From Sphingobacteriales bacterium (GTDB lineage: Bacteria > Bacteroidota > Bacteroidia > Chitinophagales > UBA2359), in NCBI GenBank assembly GCA_016711285.1, contig JADJTG010000016.1, positions 1-64,000 of the forward strand: 64,000 bases of DNA. The letters run 5' to 3'. Under the pieces are notes generated by a model, which saw nothing but the letters and a program-made list of their open reading frames with translations, was not told where the DNA came from and did no database searches. The position numbers and the translations under genes were made by a program. Shown piece by piece: positions 55,286 to 64,000 of the stretch (positions are counted from its first letter, which is position 1; every line of letters begins with the position of its first letter).

Positions 55286-55422
55286 AATTTTATTTTTTAT
55301 CACAGAAAAGTGCACAAGTCAGCACAAATATTATACAACATAAAACACTGATAATCAAATATATATTTTAAATAAAAGACAAATTTAACTAAAAAGTCAT
55401 TATATTTATTTAAAAAAACAAC

Positions 55423-55454
55423 TTGTATAGCCCCGCCATCTGCCGCTATCTTTG
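55423..55454 (+). promoter_or_regulatory. Promoter of the phasin gene
   Basis: TTG at 55423-55425 and TATCTTTG at 55447-55454, 21 bases apart, lie ~40 bases before ATG 55494 and match the phylum consensus. Confidence 0.65.
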
Positions 55455-55493
55455 CAGTATCAAATTCAAATTTAACAAAAAAAAGACAATATC

Positions 55494-55907
55494 ATGAAAA
55501 AAGCAGTTGAAAATAACAATACTTACGAGCAAATTGTAAACAACAATTTGGATTTATTGAAAAATGTAAGCGACAGCACTAAAATATTAGTGGAAACTTT
55601 GGGCGCAAATGAAAAATTGGTACAACAAGCTCAAAAATTAACAGTTGATTATTTCAACGCCAACAAAAATCTGTTGCAAAACGACAGCAAACACCAGCCT
55701 GCCGAATTAGTGGAAAAATGGATAGAACTCCAAAGCAAACAAGTGAGCCAAAGCGTAGATTTTTGCACCGAACTCGTTCAAGAGTTTTCTTTTGCAAAAG
55801 TACAAGAGCGCAACGCACGTTTGGGCAAATCATATTTGGAGCTTTTTAATCAAATGACCGATACTATGGTTAAAAACACAAAAGCCGTACAAAATTTGTT
55901 TGCTTAA
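55494..55907 (+). CDS. Phasin-like granule protein
   Basis: A 137-residue all-helical protein (NTYEQIVNNNLDLLKNVSDS, TKILVETLGANEKLVQQAQK, SQSVDFCTELVQEFSFAKVQ) without signal peptide. Length, amphipathic helices and position directly before phaE and phaC fit a phasin, which coats polyhydroxyalkanoate granules. A strong promoter upstream and a terminator downstream (55966-56027) suggest high separate expression, as usual for phasins. Sequence identity to known phasins cannot be measured here. Confidence 0.65.
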   Translation: MKKAVENNNTYEQIVNNNLDLLKNVSDSTKILVETLGANEKLVQQAQKLTVDYFNANKNLLQNDSKHQPAELVEKWIELQSKQVSQSVDFCTELVQEFSFAKVQERNARLGKSYLELFNQMTDTMVKNTKAVQNLFA

Positions 55908-55965
55908 TTTTTTTTGAGGATTAGTTAATTGAATAAATATTGATTGTAATCAAATTTTAGGGTTT

Positions 55966-56027
55966 AGCGGCGGTTTAAACGGTTATGGATATAATTTTCC
56001 GACACCTTTAAACCGTCGCTTTTTTTA
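55966..56027 (+). terminator. Terminator between phasin and phaE
   Basis: Nearly perfect 14-bp arms (AGCGGCGGTTTAAA and TTTAAACCGTCGCT) with a 27-base loop and a run of seven T bases. It may act as a partial terminator. Confidence 0.7.
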
Positions 56028-56080
56028 TACCCGCTTTTTAATCTTCATTTATTTTTAAAAAAAAATACCTTTTTTATAAT

Positions 56081-57448
56081 ATGAGTAACAATAAAACGTG
56101 GTGGGAGCAATGGGCAGATAGTTCGTTGAAAATGATGAACAACTGGAACAATACCAACACCGAAAATAAATCCGACACACCGCAGCAATTATCGGAAGAA
56201 TGGCTCAAAGCCAGCCAACAATGGCTACAACAATGGAGTGCCAACAGCGAAAAAAACGACCCGATGGCGCAAATGCCGCAACAAATGCAGGAGTGGGCAA
56301 AAATACAACAACATTTCGGCAAACGCTGGAGCGACTGGGCACAAGAGCAAAGCCGCCATTCCCAACAAACGATGGAACAATGGAATCCTGCCAAACAATG
56401 GCAACAATGGGCAGAACAAGGAGAGCGTTTTTTTCAAAATGCCCTCGCCGACAAAATTCCTGCTGCTATGAAACCCTACTACCACAGTTTTGAACAACTC
56501 CAACAACACCTCAAACAAGCGTGGAGCCGTACTGCCGACCTGCTCAAAAACGGCAACTTTGATGCCGAACAAATCAAAAACATTTTTGATACCAAAGCAT
56601 TATTGCAATTTGTAAATCCGGTGATGGGTTTCAACAAAAATTTCTTCCCAAAAGAATGGCAAGAGGCTTCCGACAAAATGTTTGACAGCTTTATGAGTGC
56701 TGCCCAAAACCTTCAGCTCAAAAATAATGCGTGGCAGCCTTTCCAACAACAATGGGCACAAGGCAACACCGACCAATGGTTTTCGTTTTTGCTGCAACTC
56801 AACGACACTTTGCAGCAGCAAATGGCTCCTTTTGAAAATATGATGGCAAAAGGACGCGAAACCGAAATTTTGCGCCTACTCAACGAAGCGCGTTTTGCAT
56901 ACAACCGCTATGTACAGCAAAGTATGCAACTCCAAAGCCTCAGTCAGGCGGCAGCAGCCCCTGCCCTCTCCGAAACTTTGCAGGCAATGGAAAAAAGCTA
57001 TCGCGCCAACAACACGATGCCCGACTTCGAAGATTTCAGCAAAACCTACATGGATACACTCGAAGAAAAACTCATTGCTCTGATGCGCACCGACCAGTAC
57101 GCCGCTTTGCAGGGCAGCAGTTCAGCAGCAGCCGTGCAGGTAAAATCGCTCGTGGACAAAGCCACCGAACTGTATTTGGAAAATGTGCCGCTCGTTACGC
57201 GCTCGCAATTTGACGATGCCGCCGCAGAATTGGCAGCTTTGCGCAACAAAATCCGCCGTTTGGAAAAACGCCTCACCGCCATAGAAAATAGCCCTGCCGC
57301 CGCCGCACCCAAATCTGCTACCACAACCGCACTAATTGCCGCCGATACCAAAAAAGTGGATTTGTTTGCAGAAAAAAACGTAGATAATGACAATACGCCG
57401 CCGGCAACTACGCCCAAACGCAACACCACACCGCGCAAAAAAGCATAA
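56081..57448 (+). CDS. phaE: Class III PHA synthase subunit PhaE
   Basis: A 455-residue accessory subunit of class III polyhydroxyalkanoate synthase. The N-terminal ~130 residues are very rich in Trp, Gln and Asn (WWEQWADSSLKMMNNWNN). The body contains the PhaE-type helical region (YNRYVQQSMQLQSLSQAAAA, TYMDTLEEKLIALMRTDQYA, VPLVTRSQFDDAAAELAALR) that in the family contacts PhaC. A coiled coil and a basic tail (TPKRNTTPRKKA) end the protein. It lies 70 bases before phaC. Confidence 0.82.
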   Translation: MSNNKTWWEQWADSSLKMMNNWNNTNTENKSDTPQQLSEEWLKASQQWLQQWSANSEKNDPMAQMPQQMQEWAKIQQHFGKRWSDWAQEQSRHSQQTMEQWNPAKQWQQWAEQGERFFQNALADKIPAAMKPYYHSFEQLQQHLKQAWSRTADLLKNGNFDAEQIKNIFDTKALLQFVNPVMGFNKNFFPKEWQEASDKMFDSFMSAAQNLQLKNNAWQPFQQQWAQGNTDQWFSFLLQLNDTLQQQMAPFENMMAKGRETEILRLLNEARFAYNRYVQQSMQLQSLSQAAAAPALSETLQAMEKSYRANNTMPDFEDFSKTYMDTLEEKLIALMRTDQYAALQGSSSAAAVQVKSLVDKATELYLENVPLVTRSQFDDAAAELAALRNKIRRLEKRLTAIENSPAAAAPKSATTTALIAADTKKVDLFAEKNVDNDNTPPATTPKRNTTPRKKA

Positions 57449-57518
57449 ATAATACAGAGAATAAGATATTTTTATTTTTTGTGCACCTATTTTTTACTCT
57501 TTTTTAAAATAAAAAATC

Positions 57519-58562
57519 ATGAAAACAACCATAGAGCAATGGGCCGACCGCTTATCGGAAATGAGCAATGCCTTGCGCAACATACAAAGCGTGAATACTG
57601 TGGACATTGCCACTGCACCCCGCGAAATAGTGTGGAGCGATGGAAAAGTAAAACTCTACCGCTTTAAGCGCGAAGGCAAGGCAAGTGTAAAAACACCTTT
57701 GCTGATTAGCTACGCCCTCGTAAATCGCTGGGAGATGATGGACTTGCAGGAAGACCGCAGCCTTATCCGAAAACTCCTCTCCGAAGGCAGCGACATTTAC
57801 TTGATAGATTGGGGCTATCCTTCTGCCATTGACCGCTACAAAACGCTGGAAACCTATATCAACGAGCACCTCAACGATGCCGTTGATTATATCCGCGAAA
57901 CACACCAAACAGAAAGTGTAAATTTGTTGGGGGTGTGCCAAGGCGGTACATTTAGTGTAATGTATGCCGCTTTGTATCCCGAAAAAATAAAAAACCTCAT
58001 CACCTTGGTTGCTCCCATAGACTTTGCACCCAACGAAGGTTTATTATTTAAATGGGCAAAAACAATGCCCGTAGATACCATTGTGGACGGCTTCGGCGGA
58101 GTGGTGTCGGGCGATTTTCTCAACTCCGGCTTCGATTTGCTCAAACCACTCAACAAAATGCGCAAATATCAAAATATGAACAAAGTGGTGAAAGATCAAG
58201 CTACTTTGCTCAATTTTTTGCGTATGGAAAAATGGGTTGCCGACAGTCCCGCTCAAGCCGGCGAAACCTATCGCCGCTTTATCAAAGATATGTATCAGCA
58301 CAACAAGCTCATCAAAGGCGAATTGGAGCTGGACGGCAGAAAAGTAGATTTAAAAAACATCACGATGCCCCTACTCACCATTTATGCCAAAGAAGACCAC
58401 ATCGTGCCGCCGGTATGTACGCGCCCGCTCAACGATGCGGTAGGCTCTAAGGATAAAACGATGTACGAGTTTCCGGGTGGACACATCGGCGTATTTGTGG
58501 GCGCACGCTCCCAAAAAGAACTCGCCCCTGCCATTGTAAAATGGATGAAAGAGCGCGAATAA
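57519..58562 (+). CDS. phaC: Class III PHA synthase catalytic subunit PhaC
   Basis: Polymerises (R)-3-hydroxyacyl-CoA into polyester granules. The 347-residue alpha/beta-hydrolase has the nucleophile Cys140 in the lipase-box variant GVCQGG, Asp293 in YAKEDHIVPP and His322 in FPGGHIGVFVG. The spacings (153 and 29) equal those of the class III enzyme of Allochromatium. Its short length and the adjacent phaE fix class III. No phaA or phaB lies nearby, so the monomer source is elsewhere. Confidence 0.92.
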   Translation: MKTTIEQWADRLSEMSNALRNIQSVNTVDIATAPREIVWSDGKVKLYRFKREGKASVKTPLLISYALVNRWEMMDLQEDRSLIRKLLSEGSDIYLIDWGYPSAIDRYKTLETYINEHLNDAVDYIRETHQTESVNLLGVCQGGTFSVMYAALYPEKIKNLITLVAPIDFAPNEGLLFKWAKTMPVDTIVDGFGGVVSGDFLNSGFDLLKPLNKMRKYQNMNKVVKDQATLLNFLRMEKWVADSPAQAGETYRRFIKDMYQHNKLIKGELELDGRKVDLKNITMPLLTIYAKEDHIVPPVCTRPLNDAVGSKDKTMYEFPGGHIGVFVGARSQKELAPAIVKWMKERE

Positions 58563-58756
58563 TCGGAATAAGAAAAACATATACTTTATTGATTTTAAGA
58601 AAACAAATATATAATATTGGCATAATATCAAATAAAAGAGCAAAAAGAATTAACTTTTAAAGTTTTCTGATGAACTTATTATAGGTGGAATTTGTATTGT
58701 TTTGTACCTTATAAAATAATATTATCACTTTATTTGTATTCTATCAACCCGATTAT

Positions 58757-59071
58757 ATGTCTGACGAAAAAAAGAACCAAATAAGCATTGAATTATCTGA
58801 AAATGTAGCCGAAGGTGTTTACTCTAATTTGGCAGTTATTACACATTCTGCTACCGAGTTTGTATTAGATTTTATTCAAGTGCTGCCCGGTATGCCCAAA
58901 GCAAAAGTGCGCTCTCGTATTTTGCTCACACCCATACACGCCAAGCGTTTGCTGCGAGCTTTGGAAGATAACATTTCCAAATTTGAAAATGCGCAAGGTG
59001 AAATCACCGACTCCGGCGGCGGGCATATTCCGCCGATGAACTTTGGCGGTGGACCTCCTACACAAGCATAA
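58757..59071 (+). CDS. DUF3467 protein
   Basis: A 104-residue protein beginning MSDEKKNQISIELSENVAEG, then VYSNLAVITHSATEFVLDFI and PKAKVRSRILLTPIHAKRLL, with a Gly-rich tail (GGGHIPPMNFGGGPP). DUF3467 is widespread in Bacteroidota and archaea, of unknown function. It stands alone, between phaC and the sdh genes. Confidence 0.85.
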   Translation: MSDEKKNQISIELSENVAEGVYSNLAVITHSATEFVLDFIQVLPGMPKAKVRSRILLTPIHAKRLLRALEDNISKFENAQGEITDSGGGHIPPMNFGGGPPTQA

Positions 59072-59088
59072 AAACGAAAACATACAAA

Positions 59089-59123
59089 AAACCTATCAGT
59101 TTTTGCCGACTGATAGGTTTTTT
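59089..59123. terminator. Bidirectional terminator
   Basis: Arms AAACCTATCAGT (59089-59100) and ACTGATAGGTTT (59109-59120) with an 8-base loop and T runs, between the convergent DUF3467 and sdhB genes. Confidence 0.8.
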
Positions 59124-59154
59124 ATTTTTTGTTAAAAAAATTAAACTACTTTTT

Positions 59155-59931
59155 TTATCCGCCTTCTTCGGCAACTGCTGTTTCTTGCTGTATTACTAAG
59201 CTGGCACGCAAATAGTCTTTATTCATCAGAGCTATATTGGCAACCGAAATACCTTTCGGACATTCGGCTTCGCAAGCACCGATATTGGTGCAGCCGCCAA
59301 AACCCTCATTGTCCATTTGATTGACCATGCTAAGTACGCGGCGATAGCGTTCCGGCTCACCTTGTGGCAAGAGAGCCAAATGTGCTACTTTGGCAGATGT
59401 AAACAATGCCGCTGCCGCATTGGGACAAGCTGCCACACAAGCCCCGCAACCGATGCAAGCCGCCGAATCAAAAGCAGCATCAGCGTTGCGTTTTTCAATC
59501 GGAATACAGTTGGCATCTACGGCATTACCTGTATTTATCGACACAAAACCGCCCGCCTGCTGTATGCGGTCAAAGGCACTTCTGTCCACGACCAAATCCC
59601 TCACCACCGGAAAAGAACCGGCGCGAAACGGCTCAATATAGATGGTGTCGCCATCTTTGAAGGCTCGCATGTGCAATTGGCAGGTGGTGGTGCGCTCCCA
59701 GGGTCCGTGCGGGCGACCGTTGATAACCATACTGCACATACCGCAAATTCCTTCGCGACAATCGTGGTCAAAAGCAACAGGGTCGTCTCCTTTTTTGATG
59801 AGTTGCTGATTGAGTACGTCCATCATCTCCAAAAACGACATATCACTCTCCACATGGTCAATTTGATAATCCACTATTTTTCCGGCATCTTGCGCATTGC
59901 GCTGCCGCCATATTTTTAGATTGAGTTTCAT
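59155..59931 (-). CDS. sdhB: Succinate dehydrogenase/fumarate reductase iron-sulfur subunit
   Basis: Carries electrons between the flavoprotein and the membrane haem in the type-B complex. The 258 residues contain the [2Fe-2S] ligands in CREGICGMCSM and a further Cys in TTTCQLH, the [4Fe-4S] ligands in CIGCGACVAACPNA, and the remaining ligands in CTNIGACEAECPKG for the second and third clusters. It is the last gene of the C-A-B set, 93 bases after sdhA. Confidence 0.95.
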   Translation of the reverse strand: MKLNLKIWRQRNAQDAGKIVDYQIDHVESDMSFLEMMDVLNQQLIKKGDDPVAFDHDCREGICGMCSMVINGRPHGPWERTTTCQLHMRAFKDGDTIYIEPFRAGSFPVVRDLVVDRSAFDRIQQAGGFVSINTGNAVDANCIPIEKRNADAAFDSAACIGCGACVAACPNAAAALFTSAKVAHLALLPQGEPERYRRVLSMVNQMDNEGFGGCTNIGACEAECPKGISVANIALMNKDYLRASLVIQQETAVAEEGG

Positions 59932-60024
59932 TGATTGATGTTTTATTTTTTAATTGAAAAAAGTGTGAATTGCTGCCGAAAAAAATAACTGCAAATCCTC
60001 TTTATTCTATTGTGATTGATGATA

Positions 60025-61941
60025 CTACTTATAACTTCTCGTTGTTGGTTTCACTACTTCGTATTTCAATTCTTCTTTGTGCAGCACCGGTGTTGAAACA
60101 TTACTGTTGTGTTCCCAAACCGATACATACATATATTCGTCATCGCGGCGTTGGGCTTCGCCGTCGCTTTGGTATTCGCTGCGAAAATGTCCGCCGCAGC
60201 TTTCATTGCGATTGAGTGCATCTAATGCCATCAATTCACCCAACTCCAAAAAGTCGGCAACACGGGCAGCTTTTTCCAATTCTACATTCAGTTCTTCGGC
60301 TTTACCGGGTATGCGCACATTTTTCCAAAAGTCGCCGCGTATCTGCTGAATTTCGCTCACCGCCTGTTTCAAACCTGCTTCGTTGCGTGCCATACCTACT
60401 TTATCCCACATCACTTTTCCGAGTTCGCGGTGGTATTCATCTACGGTCATATTTCCATTGATACCCAACAAACGACTCAAATCATTGCGCACTTTATTTT
60501 CGGCTTCCACAAAAGCGGGGTGGTCGGTAGAAATGGGTTTGGTGGCGATTTCTTTGGATAAATATGCGCCGATGGTATAAGGCAATATAAAATAACCGTC
60601 TGCCAAACCTTGCATCAATGCCGAAGCACCCAAACGATTGGCTCCGTGGTCGGAGAAATTACATTCGCCGGTGGCATACAAGCCGGGTACGGTGGTACTC
60701 AGTTCATAATCTACCCACAAGCCGCCCATCGTGTAGTGTACGGCGGGATAAATGCGCATGGGTGTTTTGTAAGGGTCTTCATCGGTGATGCGCTGATACA
60801 TTTCAAATAAATTACCGTAGCGTGCTTCCACTGCTCCTTTGCCGTCCCGTTCAATGGCACTTTTGAAATCCAAATAAACTGCCATTTTGGTTTTTCCCAC
60901 GCCTCTTCCTTCATCGCATACATATTTGGCAGCCCTTGAAGCCACATCGCGCGGCACCAAGTTTCCGAAAGCCGGATAAATGCGCTCCAAATAATAATCG
61001 CGGTCTTCTTCTTTGATGTCTGCCGGATTTTTATCACAATCTTCTTTGCGTTTGGGCACCCACACGCGCCCGTCGTTGCGCAAAGACTCCGACATCAGCG
61101 TGAGTTTGGACTGGTGGTCGCCACTCACCGGAATACAAGTGGGGTGAATTTGTGTGAAGCAGGGGTTTCCGAAAAAAGCACCTTGTTTGTAGCATTTCCA
61201 GGCGGCGGTAACATTGCTGCCCATTGCGTTGGTAGAAAGATAAAACACATTGCCATAGCCGCCGGTAGCCAATACTACAGCGTGTCCGAAATGACGTTCC
61301 AAAGCACCTGTGATGAGATTTCGGGCGATAATGCCGCGGGCTTTGCCGTCAATTTTCACCAACTCCAGCATTTCGTGGCGGTTGAACATTTCCACATTGC
61401 CTAGTGCAATCTGGCGATTGAGCGCGCTGTATGCGCCGAGCAATAGCTGCTGTCCGGTTTGTCCGCGTGCGTAGAAAGTACGGCGTACCTGCACCCCTCC
61501 GAAAGAGCGATTGGCGAGTAAGCCGCCGTATTCGCGGGCGAAGGGCACACCTTGTGCTACGCACTGGTCAATGATGGCGGCACTTACTTCGGCGAGGCGA
61601 TGCACATTGGCTTCGCGGGCGCGGTAGTCGCCGCCTTTGATGGTGTCGTAAAAAAGACGATAGGTGCTGTCGCCGTCATTTTGGTAGTTTTTGGCGGCGT
61701 TGATACCACCCTGTGCGGCGATGGAGTGAGCGCGGCGGGGGCTGTCTTGAAAACAGAATGCTTTGACACGATAACCCAACTCGGCTAAGGTGGCGGCGGC
61801 AGAGGCTCCGGCAAGACCAGTGCCTATAATGATGATTTCTATTTTGCGTTTGTTGTGTGGTGCTACCAAAGATACGGTAGATTTATACATTTTCCATTTA
61901 TCGGCTAATGCACCGGCAGGAATTTTTGCATCTAAGGACAT
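60025..61941 (-). CDS. sdhA: Succinate dehydrogenase/fumarate reductase flavoprotein subunit
   Basis: A 638-residue FAD subunit that oxidises succinate. The Rossmann loop is IIIIGTGLAGASAA. The covalent FAD His lies in SPRRAHSIAAQGGINAAKN. Active-site sequences include HPTCIPVSG, the LVPRDVASRAAK loop with the catalytic Arg, and HYTMGGLWVD followed by GLYATGECN and GANRLGASAL. It is of the long type-B form common in this phylum. Confidence 0.95.
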   Translation of the reverse strand: MSLDAKIPAGALADKWKMYKSTVSLVAPHNKRKIEIIIIGTGLAGASAAATLAELGYRVKAFCFQDSPRRAHSIAAQGGINAAKNYQNDGDSTYRLFYDTIKGGDYRAREANVHRLAEVSAAIIDQCVAQGVPFAREYGGLLANRSFGGVQVRRTFYARGQTGQQLLLGAYSALNRQIALGNVEMFNRHEMLELVKIDGKARGIIARNLITGALERHFGHAVVLATGGYGNVFYLSTNAMGSNVTAAWKCYKQGAFFGNPCFTQIHPTCIPVSGDHQSKLTLMSESLRNDGRVWVPKRKEDCDKNPADIKEEDRDYYLERIYPAFGNLVPRDVASRAAKYVCDEGRGVGKTKMAVYLDFKSAIERDGKGAVEARYGNLFEMYQRITDEDPYKTPMRIYPAVHYTMGGLWVDYELSTTVPGLYATGECNFSDHGANRLGASALMQGLADGYFILPYTIGAYLSKEIATKPISTDHPAFVEAENKVRNDLSRLLGINGNMTVDEYHRELGKVMWDKVGMARNEAGLKQAVSEIQQIRGDFWKNVRIPGKAEELNVELEKAARVADFLELGELMALDALNRNESCGGHFRSEYQSDGEAQRRDDEYMYVSVWEHNSNVSTPVLHKEELKYEVVKPTTRSYK

Positions 61942-62009
61942 ATCGGGAGTTGATTTTTTTTAATTCACAATAATAATAAAAAGAAAAAAAGAACATATCT
62001 GCGATTTTT

Positions 62010-62696
62010 TTAACCGCCGTTCATAGATAGCCACAACATATAAAGCGGCTGTATAGCAAAACCCAAAGGAATACCGATGGAATATAGCAAACCGATGCTT
62101 TGTATGATAGGGGTGTATTTATTGTGCATCAAACCCAAAGTGCGGAAAGCACTCTGAAAACCGTGCATCAGGTGATACGACAAAGCTATGAGCGACAATA
62201 AATAAAAAGCTACATACCACCATTGCGAAAAAGCAACTTTTACGATTTGATACAAATCTTTATTGCCCCATTGGTCAGTAGGAAGATGGCCGAATTTGTA
62301 TTCAAACCAAAAACTTTTCATGTGAACTACCAAGAAAAAGAAAATCAAAGCACCCAAGAGTGCCATACTGCGCGATGCCCACGAAGTATTGGAGCGACCC
62401 GGCGCACCGGCGGCATAGCGCAGAGGGCGCGACTGGCGGTTGCGATATGCCAAATACAGCCCGTCGAAGGCGTGCAACAGGAAAAAAAGATAAGTGCCCC
62501 ACGAAGCAATTTTGATAATGGGCGAAGAAGTCATAAGATGCGCATAAGCATTAAAAGACTGCCCACCATCGGGAATGAGCAACTGAAAATTGCCCGCCAT
62601 GTGTATTACCAAAAACAGGCATAGAAATAAGCCCGTAATTGCCATAATCACTTTTTTGCCGATGGAAGAGGTGAAAAAAGAACGAATCCAACTCAT
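62010..62696 (-). CDS. sdhC: Succinate dehydrogenase cytochrome b558 subunit (type B)
   Basis: A 228-residue integral membrane subunit with five helices that binds two haems b and menaquinone. His residues sit in the helices as expected: FLVIHMAGNFQ, FFLLHAFDGLYLAYRNR, FFLVVHMKSFWF and LSYHLMHGFQSAFRTLGL. One subunit replaces separate SdhC and SdhD. First gene of the operon. A near-consensus -7 (TACCTTAG on the minus strand) lies at 62823-62830. Confidence 0.93.
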   Translation of the reverse strand: MSWIRSFFTSSIGKKVIMAITGLFLCLFLVIHMAGNFQLLIPDGGQSFNAYAHLMTSSPIIKIASWGTYLFFLLHAFDGLYLAYRNRQSRPLRYAAGAPGRSNTSWASRSMALLGALIFFFLVVHMKSFWFEYKFGHLPTDQWGNKDLYQIVKVAFSQWWYVAFYLLSLIALSYHLMHGFQSAFRTLGLMHNKYTPIIQSIGLLYSIGIPLGFAIQPLYMLWLSMNGG

Positions 62697-63061
62697 ATTA
62701 TTATACTTGTTTTAGAATGTTTTTATGTTTTTGGAAATACGCCGCCAACACCTCATTCGTTCTTTATCTGTCCGTTCCTATTTTGCGCAAACAGCAAATG
62801 CAGGTATCGGCGTTATAAAGTGCTAAGGTAGGTAAAAAAGTACAATTTTTATAATTTAATCGTATCAAAGTTGCTCCTAATATTTTTTTTGGTTTTATTG
62901 GATGCCGTCTTTTTTTTCATATTCCTTATTTATAAACAATATCACTATATTTTTACATAAAAAAAGACAATAAAATGACAATTCTTTGTGTGTTTTATCG
63001 TTTGTTTGCTGATAGTTTTATTGACCTATTTTTTTTATGGATTTTATTTTTTTATTCTTAT
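62697..63061. other. Divergent intergenic region
   Basis: About 365 AT-rich bases holding the upstream regions of sdhC (minus) and the edge gene (plus). A weak sdh promoter candidate is at 62823-62830. No gene or strong hairpin was found. Confidence 0.45.
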
Positions 63062-64000
63062 ATGAAATTTTTAAACGTTTTGCTTGGGGGAATAATATTA
63101 TGGCTCAATACCTGCCAGATACAGGCACAGAACAGCAAAATAGAAGGCAGTGTGTATGATGCCCACACGCATCTCCCTTTAACAGCTTCTATTGCAATAA
63201 GCAGTATGCCATATTTGATATTTTCGGACAAAGAGGGTGCTTACAGCTACGTTTTGCCTACCGGAAAATATGTATTTGGCATTTATGCACCAAACTACGA
63301 ACCCTTTGTGAGCGATACGCTGCATTTATACGAAGAGGCTACACTTCTTCACAACTTTTTTCTGCAACCTGTTTCAAGTAACAGAGAAGAAGTTTTTGAA
63401 ATGACAGAAGAAAAGGGAAACCGTGCTGTAGAAATAAAGGCTGTTACCCGCGAAGATTTGGAAGCTATGCCCACAAGAATGGTTGAATCAATTGCTTCAA
63501 AAACACTAGGCACTTACGATGCAGCCGCTCATAAAGGAACACCTTACGACCGTAGAATTAATGAAGTAGTTAAAAACGAACCTACAACCGCCTCGCCGCC
63601 CCCTTCGTTGCGCAAAGTTAAAGACGAACCTACAAGTGCCGCCTCGCCGACCTCCCCTTTGTTGCGACAAGATGCCGCCGATACAAACCTGCAAGGTAAG
63701 CTCACCGCCGGAGAAGTAAACGACTTCGGAAAATGGGAACTGTGGAAAGACCTCACCGAAGGCGAATTGGCGCAGTTTCAACAAATATGGCATTGCCTAC
63801 CTACACAACGTTTTACGGTGCAGGTGAGCAATAGCGAAGGTTGGGCACTAAGCGATGTGCCGGTGGAGTTGTTGGACGAAAACAAAGTGGTGTTGTGGAG
63901 CAGCCGCAGCGACAATACCGGAAAAGCCGAACTGTGGGCAAATTTGTTCCTCGACCACGCCACACAAAATCCCGACAAGCTGCAAGTGCGTGTGGGCAAA
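63062..64000 (+). CDS. Secreted protein with carboxypeptidase-regulatory-like domain, 3'-partial
   Basis: The frame is open from ATG 63062 to the window edge (313 codons). A signal peptide (MKFLNVLLGGIILWLNTCQI, then QAQNS) leads into a CarboxypepD-reg-like domain (KIEGSVYDAHTHLPLTASIA, GAYSYVLPTGKYVFGIYAPN). A plug-like stretch with VTREDLEAMPTRMVESIASK follows, then a Pro/Ser linker with two similar units (KNEPTTASPPPSLRK, KDEPTSAASPTSPLLR). Then come LTAGEVNDFGKWELWKDL and TDNTGKAELW-like sequence at SDNTGKAELWANLFLDHA. This order recalls Bacteroidota surface proteins that carry a von Willebrand A domain further on; that domain would lie outside the window. Confidence 0.6.
   Translation, partial: MKFLNVLLGGIILWLNTCQIQAQNSKIEGSVYDAHTHLPLTASIAISSMPYLIFSDKEGAYSYVLPTGKYVFGIYAPNYEPFVSDTLHLYEEATLLHNFFLQPVSSNREEVFEMTEEKGNRAVEIKAVTREDLEAMPTRMVESIASKTLGTYDAAAHKGTPYDRRINEVVKNEPTTASPPPSLRKVKDEPTSAASPTSPLLRQDAADTNLQGKLTAGEVNDFGKWELWKDLTEGELAQFQQIWHCLPTQRFTVQVSNSEGWALSDVPVELLDENKVVLWSSRSDNTGKAELWANLFLDHATQNPDKLQVRVGK

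Overview
This is chromosomal DNA of a Bacteroidota bacterium. Several starts are preceded by the phylum's promoter pattern (TTG, about 17-22 bases, TAnnTTTG). There is an SLC45/SUT-like sugar importer next to a TonB-dependent receptor, a type IX secretion sorting tail on an M1 peptidase, a three-gene type-B succinate dehydrogenase (C-A-B), and BrxA/B and DUF3467 proteins. Intergenic DNA is rich in A and T runs. The order or genus cannot be fixed from the sequence alone.

Layout. 1-6.6 kb: exopolysaccharide/glycosylation and biotin genes (sugar transferase, bioA, glutathione peroxidase, a GT39-like/LamG membrane protein, a GT4 glycosyltransferase). The first four are riddled with apparent single-base frameshifts. 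6.7-11.4 kb: housekeeping genes (clpP, tig, der, two tRNA-Leu, a META/DUF4377 lipoprotein). 11.4-12.5 kb: a scar with an IS1-type transposase stub and a beheaded acetyltransferase. 12.6-20 kb: a sugar-uptake locus (SUT-like MFS, uridine-kinase-like enzyme, GH100-like hydrolase, TonB receptor) divergent from a LacI-family regulator, with a doubled 12-bp palindromic operator between them. 20-26 kb: a stand-alone class II synthetase-like protein, pyrD, a fused pyrE-pyrF (UMP synthase) and a eukaryote-type glycogen branching enzyme. 26-35 kb: a glycosyltransferase-like protein, and envelope genes (FtsX/MacB-type permease, amidase, LptD, T9SS-exported M1 peptidase).

35-45 kb is the most unusual part. 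It holds a 1,022-residue LRR-Roc-COR-TIR protein, a RecB/AddA-like helicase whose nuclease motif has lost its lysine, and a tandem family of five diverged single-pass membrane proteins of unknown function plus a remnant of a sixth. 45-47 kb: a double universal-stress protein and an RluA-type pseudouridine synthase. 47.7-52.2 kb: an AT-rich run of small unrelated single-domain genes, all on the minus strand, that looks acquired. 52.7-59 kb: a YeeE/YedE half-transporter, a bacilliredoxin, an unknown protein, then a polyhydroxyalkanoate cluster (phasin, PhaE, PhaC) and a DUF3467 protein. 59-63 kb: sdhB, sdhA, sdhC. The right edge cuts a secreted protein.

About ten genes, including bioA, tig and lptD, read correctly only if single A or T bases are added to or removed from homopolymers. 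The density is extreme in the first 5.4 kb. Uncorrected sequencing indels explain this better than gene decay, so the interrupted genes are described as whole proteins with the break noted.
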